Source: Streptosporangiaceae bacterium NEAU-GS5 (GTDB lineage: Bacteria > Actinomycetota > Actinomycetes > Streptosporangiales > Streptosporangiaceae). From it: a stretch of 64,000 bases of DNA. Shown here piece after piece: positions 27,121 through 36,112 of this stretch. Position 1 is the first letter of the stretch; each line of letters starts with the position of its first letter. The stretch is from NCBI GenBank assembly GCA_017592665.1, contig JAGFNW010000030.1:1-64000 (forward strand), given 5' to 3'. The notes under the pieces were generated by a model. The model ran no database searches, was not told where the DNA came from, and saw nothing but the letters and a program-made list of their open reading frames with translations. The position numbers and the translations under genes were made by a program.

Positions 27121-27471
27121 CACCCGGCGCTGGTCAGTGAAGCCGACTTCATCGCCGTCCAAGACACTCGGGTCCCTCGCGCAAGCGCCAACCCGGACCG
27201 CACCTACCTGTTGGTTGGGTTGCTGAAGTGCGCGTTGTACGGGCATCGCCTGGAGTCGTGCTGGTCCAACTGCCGGGCTACCTATCGGTGCCGGCACGGC
27301 CACACCAGTGCCAAGCGCTCCGACCCGGCGCGGCCCAAGAATCTGTACGTGCGCGAAGACCATCTGCTGGTGCACCTGCCGGCCGTCTTCCTGCTGCCCA
27401 CCGGAGCATCCGCCCGCGCAGCGCCGACTGAGGTGGCACCCTCCAGGGTGCGCTACACGCGCCCATAGGTG
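27121..27471 (+). pseudogene. Serine recombinase C-terminal fragment
   Basis: Continuous frame from at least 27121 (HPALVSEADFIAVQ) through RTYLLVGLLKCALYGHRL, YRCRHGHTSA and RPKNLYVREDHLL. This is the recombinase zinc-ribbon region of actinomycete integrative elements. The CxxC knuckle has become C-A-L-Y and the catalytic N-terminal domain is missing. The remaining tail to TAG 27469 is degenerate. Confidence 0.8.
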
Positions 27472-27564
27472 CCTTGGTGGTGCCGGGCTAAGGCACCGCG
27501 TGGAACACCTTCCTTGATGTAGCGGAATTTCCAGGGATATCGAACAAGTAAGGAAGGGCAGCAC

Positions 27565-27843
27565 ATGAGCAGGAAACGCGTCCTACAAGCTGGAATCATC
27601 GCAGGTCTGCTCGCCGTCACCACATTCGGCGCCGTAGGCACCGCTCAGGCGTTGCCGAGGCGATGCGCACAACTCCAGGCGGCCGCGGCGAGTGAATGGA
27701 GTGCCGCGAATAGATGGTGGAGCGTGGCACTCAGTTATCAGGGCGTCGACCAGGCGAAGTTCTACGCCGCTTGGGACAACACGGTCATCTACATCAACCG
27801 CGGCAAAGCCGCCGACAAACGGGCCGCCAGCGCTGGCTGCTGA
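27565..27843 (+). CDS. Small secreted protein (92 aa)
   Basis: Signal peptide with core GIIAGLLAVTTFGAVG and likely cleavage after AQA, then a 60-residue mature part with two Cys (PRRCAQL and the terminal SAGC) that could form one disulfide. AAGGAAGGG lies nine bases before the ATG. The mature part is helix-prone (ASEWSAANRWWSVALSY). No family is recognised; short secreted proteins of this kind are common in the Streptosporangiales. Confidence 0.7.
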   Translation: MSRKRVLQAGIIAGLLAVTTFGAVGTAQALPRRCAQLQAAAASEWSAANRWWSVALSYQGVDQAKFYAAWDNTVIYINRGKAADKRAASAGC

Positions 27844-28210
27844 CCAAGGCGATCGCGCCCATGACATTGCCCTGATCAGCACCGCTGTCACCGCGGTGCC
27901 CAGCAGTGAGTTCGGCGTATGCCGTACTCCGCGTGGGTCCCGCGAGTCGGGAACCCATGCCAGGCAGGTCAGCAGGGGAATCCGCACACTGACGGCATCA
28001 CGTTCGGCCTGCGGCAACGCGGCCAGGGACAGTACGGACCGGGGATGAAGGGGGGACGGGCACGGACTTCGCGAAGACCGTGCCTGTTCGCATCTCTGCG
28101 GTGCTGTCACCACAGGATCCGGACATCAGCCCGACGTGCTTAAGCGGATCTATGGCCACGAAGGTGCGCACTAAATTGAGCCAACTCGGGAAACCCGCCC
28201 TGCTCAGTGC

Positions 28211-28543
28211 ATACCTGATCACGCCGGTCCGGTTCGTGTTCGCCGACGCCGGGTTCGCCGGAGCCAGGTCCAGCGGACCCAGCGCATGCTGCAGACCACG
28301 CTGCACATCGTCCGCAAGGCGCCCGGCCAGGTCGACTTCGCGGTAATCGCCCGACGCTGGGTGGTGGAGAGGTCGCTGGCCTGGCTGACCAGCCGCCGGC
28401 GCCTGGCCCGCGACTATGAACGCCATCCCGCCACGTCCGAAGCGATGATCCGCTGGGCCGTCATCTCCGGCATGTCCCGCCGACTGACCAGCGGACACCC
28501 CGCCACCCGCCAGCAGAAACTGGTGCTCAGCCAATCAAATTGA
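28211..28543 (+). pseudogene. IS5-family transposase, C-terminal fragment (copy 2)
   Basis: Nearly the same DNA as 22068-22370. It encodes RFVFADAGFAGA, then after a frameshift LQTTLHIVRK, FAVIARRWVVERSLAWL, RRRLARDYER and MIRWAVISGM. The frameshift near 28270 and the missing N-terminus mark it as dead. The stretch 27844-28210 before it holds nothing recognisable. Confidence 0.85.
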
Positions 28544-28570
28544 TCTTCTCGAACACTCTCTGAGGCGGCC

Positions 28571-28641
28571 CTGGATTACGGGCGACGTCAGGATGCCGGC
28601 CGCGGTGCTCCTCTGGCGGCTTACTCTTCTGCCGAGACGAG
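28571..28641 (-). repeat. Dispersed short repeat, copy B
   Basis: About 70 bases that match 36887-36959 at roughly four positions in five, with the core TTACTCTTCTGCCGAGA shared. The core is also at 19303-19330. It lies directly after the terminator of the NmrA-like gene. Confidence 0.65.
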
Positions 28642-28647
28642 GGCGAT

Positions 28648-28671
28648 GTGGCCGCCCTGTGGGGCGGCCAC
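28648..28671 (-). terminator. Terminator after the NmrA-like gene
   Basis: A perfect 10-bp stem GTGGCCGCCC / GGGCGGCCAC with a TGTG loop, 20 bases after the stop at 28691. Confidence 0.75.
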
Positions 28672-28690
28672 CCGCGAGAAGGAGGAGAGT

Positions 28691-29554
28691 TCACGGCTGG
28701 GTGTTGAGTCCCTCCAACATCGAACGGACCGGTGTGGGGGTGCGCTGGAGGAGATTCTCGAGCTCCGGTCCGGTGGTGGCGAACTCCCCGCGGCGTGCTG
28801 CCTGGAACATGCCGAGCAGCATGTTTGTCTGATCCGCGGGTACGCCGTGTCCGATCATTGTGGCGGTCCACTCGTCGTCGTCGGCGACGACGCGGCGGAT
28901 GGTGCGTCCGGTGAGTTCGGTGAGGATGCCGGCGATGGCTGCGAGGTCGAGCGCGTCCCGTGCGGTCAGCGGCGGGGTCGGACCATCGAACCGGCCCTCG
29001 TGGGCGAGGATGATCGCTGCCGCTTCGGCGAGGTCGGCGTGCGTGGTCCAGGATACGGGCCCGTCGGCTGGTGCGATGAGTTCGCCGGTTTCGAGCGCCC
29101 GGCCGAGTAGGTGCCGGACGGTGCTGGTGTAGAACCCGTTCCGCAGCGCCGTGAACGGTGTGCCCGTCTTCGACAGGTAGCGCTCGGTGGCGGCGTGGTC
29201 GGGCATCGGTGCGAAGAGCGAATCCTCGGTGGCGCCTTGGTGGCTGGTGTAGAGGATGCGCTTGGCGCCGGCTTTGTGAGCGGCGTCGATCGCTGCGATG
29301 TGCCGGGCAACCGCTGCCTCGCCCGTCTGGTCGGTCGAGACGATGAGCACCTGTGTTGCGCCCTCGAACGCATCGGCGAGGGATTCGGGTTCGGTGAAGT
29401 CGCCGCGTCGCACGCGTACCCCGCGTGCGGCCAGTTGGCCGGCGCGGTCGGTGTCGCGGACGCTCACGCCGATCCGGTCTGCCGCGACCTGATCGAGCAG
29501 CCGATCAACGATCTGGGAGCCGAGCCGGCCGGTACCGCCGGTAATGATGATCAT
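28691..29554 (-). CDS. NmrA-like NAD(P)H-binding oxidoreductase
   Basis: A 287-residue atypical short-chain dehydrogenase. It starts with IIITGGTGRLGSQIVDRLL (GxxGxxG nucleotide motif) and has LYTSHQGA, RNGFYTS and the NmrA-like C-terminal helices. It is similar to QOR2-type quinone oxidoreductases that use NAD(P)H. It is divergent from a TetR regulator with a palindrome between them, so it is very probably the regulator's target. Confidence 0.85.
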   Translation of the reverse strand: MIIITGGTGRLGSQIVDRLLDQVAADRIGVSVRDTDRAGQLAARGVRVRRGDFTEPESLADAFEGATQVLIVSTDQTGEAAVARHIAAIDAAHKAGAKRILYTSHQGATEDSLFAPMPDHAATERYLSKTGTPFTALRNGFYTSTVRHLLGRALETGELIAPADGPVSWTTHADLAEAAAIILAHEGRFDGPTPPLTARDALDLAAIAGILTELTGRTIRRVVADDDEWTATMIGHGVPADQTNMLLGMFQAARRGEFATTGPELENLLQRTPTPVRSMLEGLNTQP

Positions 29555-29589
29555 GATCTGTCTCCTCCTGCTAACGCTGGAAAGATTTG

Positions 29590-29636
29590 AACGCTATCAC
29601 CGTTAGCAACAAAGATAGCAAAATTGCGTTATCTTT
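29590..29636. promoter_or_regulatory. TetR operator between divergent genes
   Basis: AAAGATA at 29611-29617 and TTATCTTT at 29629-29636 form an inverted repeat around a CAAAATTG centre. A second weaker dyad, GCTA...TAGC, is at 29593-29607. Both sit in the AT-rich gap between the NmrA-like gene and the TetR gene. Confidence 0.6.
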
Positions 29637-29642
29637 GGAAAC

Positions 29643-30383
29643 GTGGCAGAGGTGAGGCCGGATAGCGCCAGCAGGCAAAAGACGCGAGCGAACATCGTGG
29701 AGTGCGCAGCGCGGCTCCTGCGTGAGCAGGGCGTAAGCGCGGTCACCACCCGTGCGGTCGCGCAGGCGGCCGGCATGCAGGCGCCGACCATCTATCGGTT
29801 CTTCGAGGACAAGGACGCGCTGCTCGACGCCGTTGCCGAACATGTCTTCGCCACCTACGTCTCCGGGAAGACCCTCGTAGAGGACAGCGGCGACCCGGTT
29901 GCAGACCTGCGGGCGGGGTGGGATACGCATATCGCCTTCGGTCTCGCCAACGCAGCGCTGTTCGCTCTCCTCACCGACCCCAGCCGTGGGGTTCGTTCAC
30001 CGGCGGCGGCCGCCGGCCTGGAGGTTCTGCGCGCCCGGGTGCACCGCGTTGCGGCAATCGGCCGGCTTCGGGTCCCAGAAAGACGTGCCGTCGAACTCGT
30101 CCACGCCGCCGGCACCGGCGCCGTGCTCACCTTGCTCTCCACCCCGCCGGAACAACGGGACCTCGACCTTGCCGACGCGATGTACGAGGCGGTGATGCGA
30201 TCGATCCTCACCGACATGCCGACGCCTCCCGCAGACAGCGCGACCGCAGTCACTGTCGCATTCCGGGCCGTCGCACCGAAGCTGACAATGCTCACCGGCG
30301 CCGAGCGCGCCCTGCTGTCGGAGTGGCTGGATCGAACCGGCGATGGCCCAACCACCCCCGATGCCTCAGCCGGCCCAGACTGA
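29643..30383 (+). CDS. TetR-family transcriptional regulator
   Basis: A 246-residue TetR protein. The N-terminal helix-turn-helix (about 14-60) has TTRAVAQAAGMQAPTIYRFF, followed by a helical ligand domain. The GTG start directly follows the palindrome at 29611-29636, so autoregulation is likely, together with control of the divergent NmrA-like oxidoreductase. Confidence 0.88.
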   Translation: MAEVRPDSASRQKTRANIVECAARLLREQGVSAVTTRAVAQAAGMQAPTIYRFFEDKDALLDAVAEHVFATYVSGKTLVEDSGDPVADLRAGWDTHIAFGLANAALFALLTDPSRGVRSPAAAAGLEVLRARVHRVAAIGRLRVPERRAVELVHAAGTGAVLTLLSTPPEQRDLDLADAMYEAVMRSILTDMPTPPADSATAVTVAFRAVAPKLTMLTGAERALLSEWLDRTGDGPTTPDASAGPD

Positions 30384-30684
30384 GACCGCGATCAGGTGCC
30401 GTTCAAGATTGACCGCATCCGCGAGCGGATTGTTTTCGGATGCGTTCGTCAGCTTAGACACCTAAGATCATCGAGGTCGCGTTCGTCGTTCACAACCCCA
30501 GCCGTCCCACCGCAGCCCTCACCAGCCACATCTCACTCTCCGAGAACGCTGTGGCCCTGTCACCGCATACGCCGGCCGCAACGCCGTGAGTCGGCACCGG
30601 AGCGGATCCGGACCAGCTTCAAGTGGATCACGTACGATCGGCGGTCACCGGCGGCCAAGTCCCGGATCTTCTCGCAGGCGCGCC
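30384..30684. other. Gene-free stretch
   Basis: No plausible gene on either strand. A short minus-strand stretch near 30600-30690 reads IRDLAAGDRRSYVIHLKLV, which looks protein-like but has no start or neighbours in frame. Confidence 0.3.
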
Positions 30685-31296
30685 CTAGAACGGATGGATC
30701 CGTTCGATGATCTTCGGTGGGACCGCCCTTCCTGGGTGGGCTCTCCATCGACGGCCACCTGTATCGACCAGAGAAAGGCTCCGCACCGTCACCAGCGCCT
30801 GGGTCGGCGGGGAGCTGGGTTCAGGCACGACGTATGGCTCATCAATGCCGCCCCCCGGCGCCACTACGCTCCAGTGGAAGCCCCGCTCGTGGTCCCACAC
30901 TGATGTGCGCCGCGCCTGCCGCGTGCCGTAGCGGCCATGAAGGGTGCCGGGTACCCATCGGCGCCGCTCAGCGAAGTCCTCATCATGCCAGGCAAGACCC
31001 ACCTCCACATGAACTGCGAAGATCGGAAGCGAGTTCGTGTTCCGGAGATGGACGGTCACAGTCCGGGCGACCTCATCCAGCGTCGCCCAGGCGCCGACCG
31101 CCTCGATCTGACGACGCTGTTCCCTCTTCCGGTCGCTGATCATGATCAGCATGGCGAGGAGCAGGGACGCCGCACCGATCACAGTCGTCACCGCGCTCAG
31201 GGTAGTTCCCACGCGGCCAACCCAAGCAGGCCGAAAACGCTCTGGCAATTGGGTCGACACTGCGGGCCGCGACGAGCTTCTCCGGTGGCCGCTCAC
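30685..31296 (-). CDS. Hypothetical membrane-anchored protein
   Basis: A 203-residue protein with one membrane helix near residues 30-52 (TLSAVTTVIGAASLLLAMLI), a basic stop-transfer segment (SDRKREQRRQ), and a soluble C-terminal domain. The start GTG 31296 is a best guess. A longer frame to 31428 would run into an integrase relic on the other strand. No enzyme motif or family is recognised. The soluble part (TVTVHLRNTNSLPIFAVHVE) looks like a beta-sandwich. Confidence 0.5.
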   Translation of the reverse strand: MSGHRRSSSRPAVSTQLPERFRPAWVGRVGTTLSAVTTVIGAASLLLAMLIMISDRKREQRRQIEAVGAWATLDEVARTVTVHLRNTNSLPIFAVHVEVGLAWHDEDFAERRRWVPGTLHGRYGTRQARRTSVWDHERGFHWSVVAPGGGIDEPYVVPEPSSPPTQALVTVRSLSLVDTGGRRWRAHPGRAVPPKIIERIHPF

Positions 31297-31364
31297 GCCT
31301 CGTTCACGGCCTGCACCAGCGACGCGACCGCAGTACCCGCCCGGAGACTGCGCCGGCCGGCTGA

Positions 31365-31552
31365 GGTTCGGCGGTACGGCTGCCCGAATGCACCCGCACA
31401 TGCTCAGACATACGTTCGTGACCACCATGCTCGACGCCGGCGTCGATCTGCGCGACGTCCAGATCGCGGCACGTCACGCTGACCCGCGCACCATCATGCG
31501 CTACGACCGCGCCCGCAACAACAGCCCTCAACGCACTGGTATGCCGAGATGA
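31365..31552 (+). pseudogene. Tyrosine recombinase (integrase) C-terminal fragment
   Basis: Encodes the catalytic C-terminal box MHPHMLRHTFVTTMLDAG (His-x-x-Arg), then ARHADPRTIMRYDRAR, which contains the catalytic Tyr. Everything N-terminal is missing. It is the remains of an integrase. Confidence 0.8.
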
Positions 31553-31580
31553 GGGTGTTAAGTCCGTTCCGGGAAGCTCT

Positions 31581-32150
31581 CTAGTCGGTGGACCAGGTGC
31601 CCAGTGCGGAGATGGCGGCTTCGATGAGTGCGGAGTCGATCGGAGCGCGCTCGATGGTGCTGCGGTAGTACATCGGTCCGATGGTCATGGCGGCGGCGTC
31701 TCGACTGGTGAGCGCGAGGGTGATTTCGCCGCGTGCGTGGGCGTCGTCGAGGGCGGCTGCGAGTCGGTCGGTGAGGATGCCGGCGAACTGCGCACGACGC
31801 GCGTCCATGTTCTGGTCCCACAGGGCGGTGTTGGCCAGGGTCGTGGACACGGCGCGTACGTCGTCGAGCTCGAGTTGCCGGGCGATCGCGGTCAGTTCTC
31901 GTCGTAGCCACTCCCGGGTGGGGATGGTGGGTTTGTCCAGGAACGGCATCGGGACGGTGGCCATCGCCTCGATGAGGAGGGATTCAGCCTGTGGCCAGTG
32001 GCGGTAGACCGTCGCCCGTCCAACTCCCGCGCGCTCAGCGACCTGTACGTGCGTCACCGCCGTCGGGCCACTTTCCAGCAGCAGTTCACGAGCGGCGTTC
32101 AGGATCGCTTCCCGGCTTCGCAGGAACCGGGGGTCTGTCTCGCTGGTCAC
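31581..32150 (-). CDS. TetR-family transcriptional regulator
   Basis: A 189-residue TetR protein with helix-turn-helix VTHVQVAERAGVGRATVYRH cut at residues 33-52 and a helical effector domain. The GTG start faces a divergent NAD(P)-binding gene across a 57-base gap containing the dyad TATGAG-N9-CTCATA, the likely operator. Confidence 0.88.
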   Translation of the reverse strand: MTSETDPRFLRSREAILNAARELLLESGPTAVTHVQVAERAGVGRATVYRHWPQAESLLIEAMATVPMPFLDKPTIPTREWLRRELTAIARQLELDDVRAVSTTLANTALWDQNMDARRAQFAGILTDRLAAALDDAHARGEITLALTSRDAAAMTIGPMYYRSTIERAPIDSALIEAAISALGTWSTD

Positions 32151-32160
32151 GAACCAATCC

Positions 32161-32181
32161 TATGAGACAACTTGACTCATA
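32161..32181. promoter_or_regulatory. TetR operator
   Basis: TATGAG (32161-32166) and CTCATA (32176-32181) form a 6-9-6 dyad between the TetR gene and the divergent NmrA-like gene. A further TATGAGAC half site precedes 32214. Confidence 0.6.
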
Positions 32182-32207
32182 GTACAGCCTGCATGCATCC
32201 TTGAAGT

Positions 32208-32846
32208 ATGAGACACGATGTATCACAGAAGGCGGTGGCCGTCCTCGGAGCGACAGGTGCCACCGGGCGTCAGGTGGTGTCCGCGGCTCTTCAGCGTGGG
32301 CACCACGTCGTCGCGCTGGTCCGCCGGACAGGAACGTTCACACCGAGGGAACGCCTCAGCGAGGTGACCTGGCCCGAGGTCACGGACGCCTCGGCCCTCA
32401 CGCGTGCCCTGCCGGGCACGAGCGTGGTGATCAGCGCGCTGGGCGGGGCGGACAAGGGCCCGACGACGGTCTGCACCGACGGCATCCGGTCCGCGGTAAC
32501 CGCGATGAAAGCGGCCGGGGTGACCCGCCTGATCGCCGTCAGCGCACACGGCGTGCTGGAAACGCACGACAAGTCGCTGTACTCCTTGGCGGTGTGGGCG
32601 AATGTGGCCGAGCGGATGCACGACAAGGAGACGATGGAACCGCTCATCACCGCCTCCGGCCTGGACTGGACGATCGTGCGGCCACCGAAGCTGTCGGACC
32701 ACGACGTGAACGGGAAGTACAGGACCGGCACCGACCTACCCATCCGGCTGTGGAGTTCCGTCGGACGCGCCGATCTCGCCGCGTTCCTGGTCGAAGAGGC
32801 CGAAAACCCGCGCTACACCCACGCCCACCCGAGGATCACCCGATGA
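32208..32846 (+). CDS. NAD(P)H-binding (NmrA-like) protein
   Basis: A 212-residue single-domain Rossmann protein. AVLGATGATGRQVVSAAL is the nucleotide-binding N-terminus, then VISALGG, LIAVSAHG and WTIVRPPKL. These are typical of NAD(P)H-binding flavin-reductase-like and anthrone-oxygenase-like enzymes. It overlaps the next short-chain dehydrogenase gene by four bases, and the pair is probably controlled by the divergent TetR protein. Confidence 0.85.
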   Translation: MRHDVSQKAVAVLGATGATGRQVVSAALQRGHHVVALVRRTGTFTPRERLSEVTWPEVTDASALTRALPGTSVVISALGGADKGPTTVCTDGIRSAVTAMKAAGVTRLIAVSAHGVLETHDKSLYSLAVWANVAERMHDKETMEPLITASGLDWTIVRPPKLSDHDVNGKYRTGTDLPIRLWSSVGRADLAAFLVEEAENPRYTHAHPRITR

Positions 32847-33793
32847 ACGCCACCATCCCCGACCTGACGGGCAAGATCGCCGTCGTCACCGGCGCGACCG
32901 GCGGCATGGGCCAGATCATCGCCGCCGACCTCGTCCGCGCGGGCGCGCACATGGTCACCATCGCCCGCAACCCCGCTCGCGCGGACGCTCTGCGCGCACG
33001 CATCGGCTCACAGGCAGCGAGCCGCCTCGACGTCATCGCCGGAGACCTGTCCCGGCGCGCGGACATCGTGGCCGCGGCGAAGACAATTGCGGACCGTTAC
33101 GACCAGATCCACATCCTGATCAACAACGCCGGCGCGCACTTCTCCGAACACCGCGTCTCGGCCGACGGCATCGAGATGCACATCGCCCTCGACTACCTGG
33201 CCGCCTACGGCCTCACCACCCTGCTGGACGTGCCGCTGCGACGCGGCCAGGCCCGCGTGGTGAACGTCGCCAGCGACACCCTCAACGACACCCGGCAGAT
33301 CAAGCTCGCAGGCAAGCCCCGACCGGCGACCCTCGACCTGTCTGGTATCGGCGATCTCGCGGAACTCAACCCCGCTGCCGGGTTTGCACCCTTCGAGGCC
33401 TACGCCCGCGCCAAGCTCATGACCATCACCGCCGGCTACGCCCTCGCCCGGGACCTCGCCGCAGACGGAGTGACCATCAACGCCCTACATCCGGGGATCG
33501 TCGCCACCAACATCATCGACGACCTCGTGCCCCCGCTGCTACGCCCTGTGGGCACCCTGATCCGCCGCGGCATGCTCACCCCCACCGAAGGAGCGACAAG
33601 CGCGACACGGCTCGCGACCGACCCCGAGATCGCCGGCCTCACCGGCCGATACTTCAACCGCGACAAGCAATCAACCACCCCACCGGTATCCCACGACCCC
33701 GCCACCCAACAAAGACTCCTCACACTGAGCAAAACCCACTTCGCCTGCTCCCGCGAGCAGCGCGCTCCTCGACCAGGAGTTACTCGCCTTTGA
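32843..33793 (+). CDS. Short-chain dehydrogenase/reductase
   Basis: A 316-residue classical SDR. Cofactor motif TGATGGMG (about 17-24), NNAG (about 93-96), and catalytic Ser in VASDT with Tyr-x3-Lys in YARAK. The C-terminal 30 residues (FACSREQRAP onward) are extra and unlike the family, so the end may have been altered by recombination. It is coupled to the upstream NAD(P)H-binding gene. Substrate is unknown. Confidence 0.88.
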   Translation: MNATIPDLTGKIAVVTGATGGMGQIIAADLVRAGAHMVTIARNPARADALRARIGSQAASRLDVIAGDLSRRADIVAAAKTIADRYDQIHILINNAGAHFSEHRVSADGIEMHIALDYLAAYGLTTLLDVPLRRGQARVVNVASDTLNDTRQIKLAGKPRPATLDLSGIGDLAELNPAAGFAPFEAYARAKLMTITAGYALARDLAADGVTINALHPGIVATNIIDDLVPPLLRPVGTLIRRGMLTPTEGATSATRLATDPEIAGLTGRYFNRDKQSTTPPVSHDPATQQRLLTLSKTHFACSREQRAPRPGVTRL

Positions 33794-33975
33794 GTCGAAC
33801 TGCCGTGGGCTGAAATGCATCGGTGACTCCAGAACGGCTGACCACAACAGGCGATCCTTGAGATCGGCGACACCCTCGCTCAGACTCTAAGGACGAGCCT
33901 GTAGAAGAGCGGTGACGCACCGATGCCGGACGCCGGACCCGCGGCAGGAAGCGATGCCGCGGCCAACCGAGATCT

Positions 33976-34692
33976 ATGGACTCGGCTGAACGCGGACACG
34001 CAAATCAGCACGCCTACCGCGCCTGGGCCGCCGAAGAGATCACGTGGGGCATATTCAACGTTCCCGAGCGCGGACTGGGAGTGCTTGGAGACATAGCCGG
34101 CTTGGATGTGATCGAACTCGGCTGTGGAACGGCGTACTTCTCAGCATGGTCAGCCCGCCGAGGCGCCCGTCCAGTAGGTGTGGACGTGACGCCTGCCCAA
34201 CTCCGCACCGCGCGGGACTGTCAGGCTCAGTTCGGGCTCTGGTTCCCCCTCATCGAATCCGATGCTGTGGACGTTCCACTGCGTGATAGCAGCTTCGACC
34301 TTGCCATCTCTGAATGTGGTGCCAGCTTGTGGAGCGACCCTGCGGGTTGGGTGCCTGAGGCCGCCCGGCTGCTACGCCCAGGCGGACGACTGGTGTTCCA
34401 TACCATCAGCGTTCTGGTCACCTTGTGCCTGCCCGATCCAGGCGGCCACGCAGGAACGCATTTGCTGTGGTCGCAGCACCAGCGCTACCGCCGACGAACT
34501 GGGGAGGGTGGGATGCAATTCCATCCTGGTCATGGCGAGTGGATTCGGATCCTACGCGCCAACGGATTCGCTATCGACGCGCTTCACGAGCTTTACACTC
34601 CACCCGATAGCCAATCTCATCCGTACTATGAGCTGGCGTCCGCAGACCGGGCGCGGCAATGGCCCATTGAGGACCTTGAGTGGCGCATCTGA
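33976..34692 (+). CDS. Class I SAM-dependent methyltransferase
   Basis: A 238-residue Methyltransf_11-type enzyme. Motif I VIELGCGTAYFSAW (about residues 43-56), acidic strand-2 end VGVDVTPAQL, FDLAISECGA (motif II), and RLLRPGGRLVFHT (motif III). The opening HAYRAWAAEEITWGIF is typical of small-molecule methyltransferases. It stands alone, with a relic on the downstream side. Confidence 0.82.
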   Translation: MDSAERGHANQHAYRAWAAEEITWGIFNVPERGLGVLGDIAGLDVIELGCGTAYFSAWSARRGARPVGVDVTPAQLRTARDCQAQFGLWFPLIESDAVDVPLRDSSFDLAISECGASLWSDPAGWVPEAARLLRPGGRLVFHTISVLVTLCLPDPGGHAGTHLLWSQHQRYRRRTGEGGMQFHPGHGEWIRILRANGFAIDALHELYTPPDSQSHPYYELASADRARQWPIEDLEWRI

Positions 34693-34884
34693 CCGAGTGA
34701 CCATTCGTGACGAACCCAGCCACCGCACTCGTGCCCGCATCGCCCTTCGGGGGTGGCCGACGATCCGATCCACGCAACCGGATCTGCCGCGGAGCGGGCG
34801 GAAGCCAGGGAAATGTCGGTATCAAGCCCTATGCCATCGAGCCACGGGCATACTCACCGAGGCGGTTGGGCCGCACCTGATCCG

Positions 34885-35030
34885 GCCCGCGTCCCCCGTG
34901 TAGTAGGCGAGGTTGTGTCGGACGGCCAGGGTGCCGGAGTCCTCGCTGTCCAGGACGCGCTCCTGGATACGGAGCAGGTAGGCGAATTGGTCGCGGGCGA
35001 AATCCGGTCCCAGGCCGGCAGGGCCGATGC
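34885..35030 (-). pseudogene. Tetratricopeptide-repeat gene relic
   Basis: Minus-strand frame FARDQFAYLLRIQERVLD, then SGTLAVRHNLAYYTGDAG, matches the TPR_10-type repeats of actinomycete FxSxx-COOH/NB-ARC proteins. No start, ATPase or further repeats remain. The rest of 34693-35150 is unrecognisable. Confidence 0.6.
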
Positions 35031-35152
35031 GTCACCGACACGCCGCCAAGCCGAGCGCGATCGAGCCGCAGCTCAACGCCTCGTTACCGGGGGGGTACCG
35101 CCAACGGCTGTCCCTGGGGTTCCTCAACCCCCGATACAGCAGCCGGAAACGA

Positions 35153-35189
35153 GTCAGGGCTCGCACCCTGTAAAGGTGCGAGCCCTGAC
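35153..35189 (-). terminator. Strong terminator of the cold-shock gene
   Basis: A perfect 15-bp stem GTCAGGGCTCGCACC / GGTGCGAGCCCTGAC with a 7-base loop, beginning 15 bases past the csp stop. It is symmetric, so it may also block read-through from the other side. Confidence 0.85.
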
Positions 35190-35203
35190 ATGGCGCTATT
35201 TTG

Positions 35204-35410
35204 TCAGGCGGCAACGATGTTTTCGGCCTGCGGGCCCTTCTGGCCCTGGGTGACATCGAAGGCCACCTTCTGGCCCTCACGCAGCTCGCGGTAGCCGCCC
35301 TGAGAGACGATGTTGGAGTAGTGCGCGAAGACGTCGGCGCCGCCGCCGTCCTGCTCGATGAAGCCGAAGCCCTTTTCCGCGTTGAACCACTTCACGGTGC
35401 CAGAAGCCAT
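35204..35410 (-). CDS. cspA: Cold-shock protein (CspA family)
   Basis: A 68-residue cold-shock domain protein starting [18 protein letters not shown], with the RNA-binding motif KGFGFIEQD (RNP1) and VFAHYSNI (RNP2, usually VFVHFSAI). It binds single-stranded RNA or DNA and melts RNA structure. The ATG at 35410 follows AGGAGA; a much longer in-frame extension to 35773 is not family-like. A leader with a strong inverted repeat (35509-35538) and a perfect terminator frame the gene. Confidence 0.95.
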   Translation of the reverse strand: MASGTVKWFNAEKGFGFIEQDGGGADVFAHYSNIVSQGGYRELREGQKVAFDVTQGQKGPQAENIVAA

Positions 35411-35508
35411 GATGATCTCCTCTTGATAGGTGCAAAGCCGCAATCCGCATCGCACGAATTCCGCGTCGCCGAGATAGGCCCACACCCGGAGAAGACCGGC
35501 AACAAAAA

Positions 35509-35538
35509 TGCACCTGAGGCTACATACCGTCAGGTGCA
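35509..35538. promoter_or_regulatory. Inverted repeat in the csp leader/promoter
   Basis: TGCACCTGA (35509-35517) and TCAGGTGCA (35530-35538) are perfect complements with a 12-base spacer, about 100 bases before the csp start. It may be an operator or a leader hairpin. Confidence 0.5.
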
Positions 35539-35624
35539 CACAAGTTCTTATGGGTACCACAACTGCAACTATGTCCAGGCTAGCACACGTGCAGGCGTGG
35601 TACGCATACCCCGGCACATCCAGG

Positions 35625-35910
35625 CCGCTGGCATGGCCCACCTCGCGACGGTGAGTCCTGGCAGGAGTGGCTGACCCGCCGCGCCCGCGCCTACCGCACC
35701 GCCGTGATAGCCCACCGCGAGGGCGCCCGCCTCGTCGCCACCGCCTCCGGCTCAGCCCAGCCACCATCCGCACCTTCGATCAGGAACTGACCGCAATTGT
35801 CGAGCGCGGCTTCACCCCGGCGCTCGCATTGCACACCATCACCGCGATCAGCCGCTACGTCACCGGTTTCGTACTGCAAGAGCAGAGGACGCGAATGATG
35901 AGCGACGGCA
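35625..35910 (+). pseudogene. TetR-family regulator, frameshifted C-terminal relic
   Basis: One frame reads [20 protein letters not shown] then [10 protein letters not shown] second frame continues [38 protein letters not shown]. Together these match the C-terminal domain of tetracycline-repressor-like regulators. The DNA-binding half is missing and a frameshift near 35755 separates the pieces. The following 35910-36112 is empty. Confidence 0.7.
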
Positions 35911-36112
35911 CCGCGATCTTGCGAGCACGGGGCACGTTCGTGCTCAGCGACGGCGTGACCTGTAGGCTCGCCAGTTCCAACGCGAAGGAGCCCGTTCTCT
36001 GAACGAGCTCCTCATGGGGTAATCCTGTGTCCGAGGCGACACACTCGATACGTACATGCCGTTCGTGGCCACGACCCGGCTCGTTCTCGCTGGTCACGAG
36101 GGGTGAGCGGCG

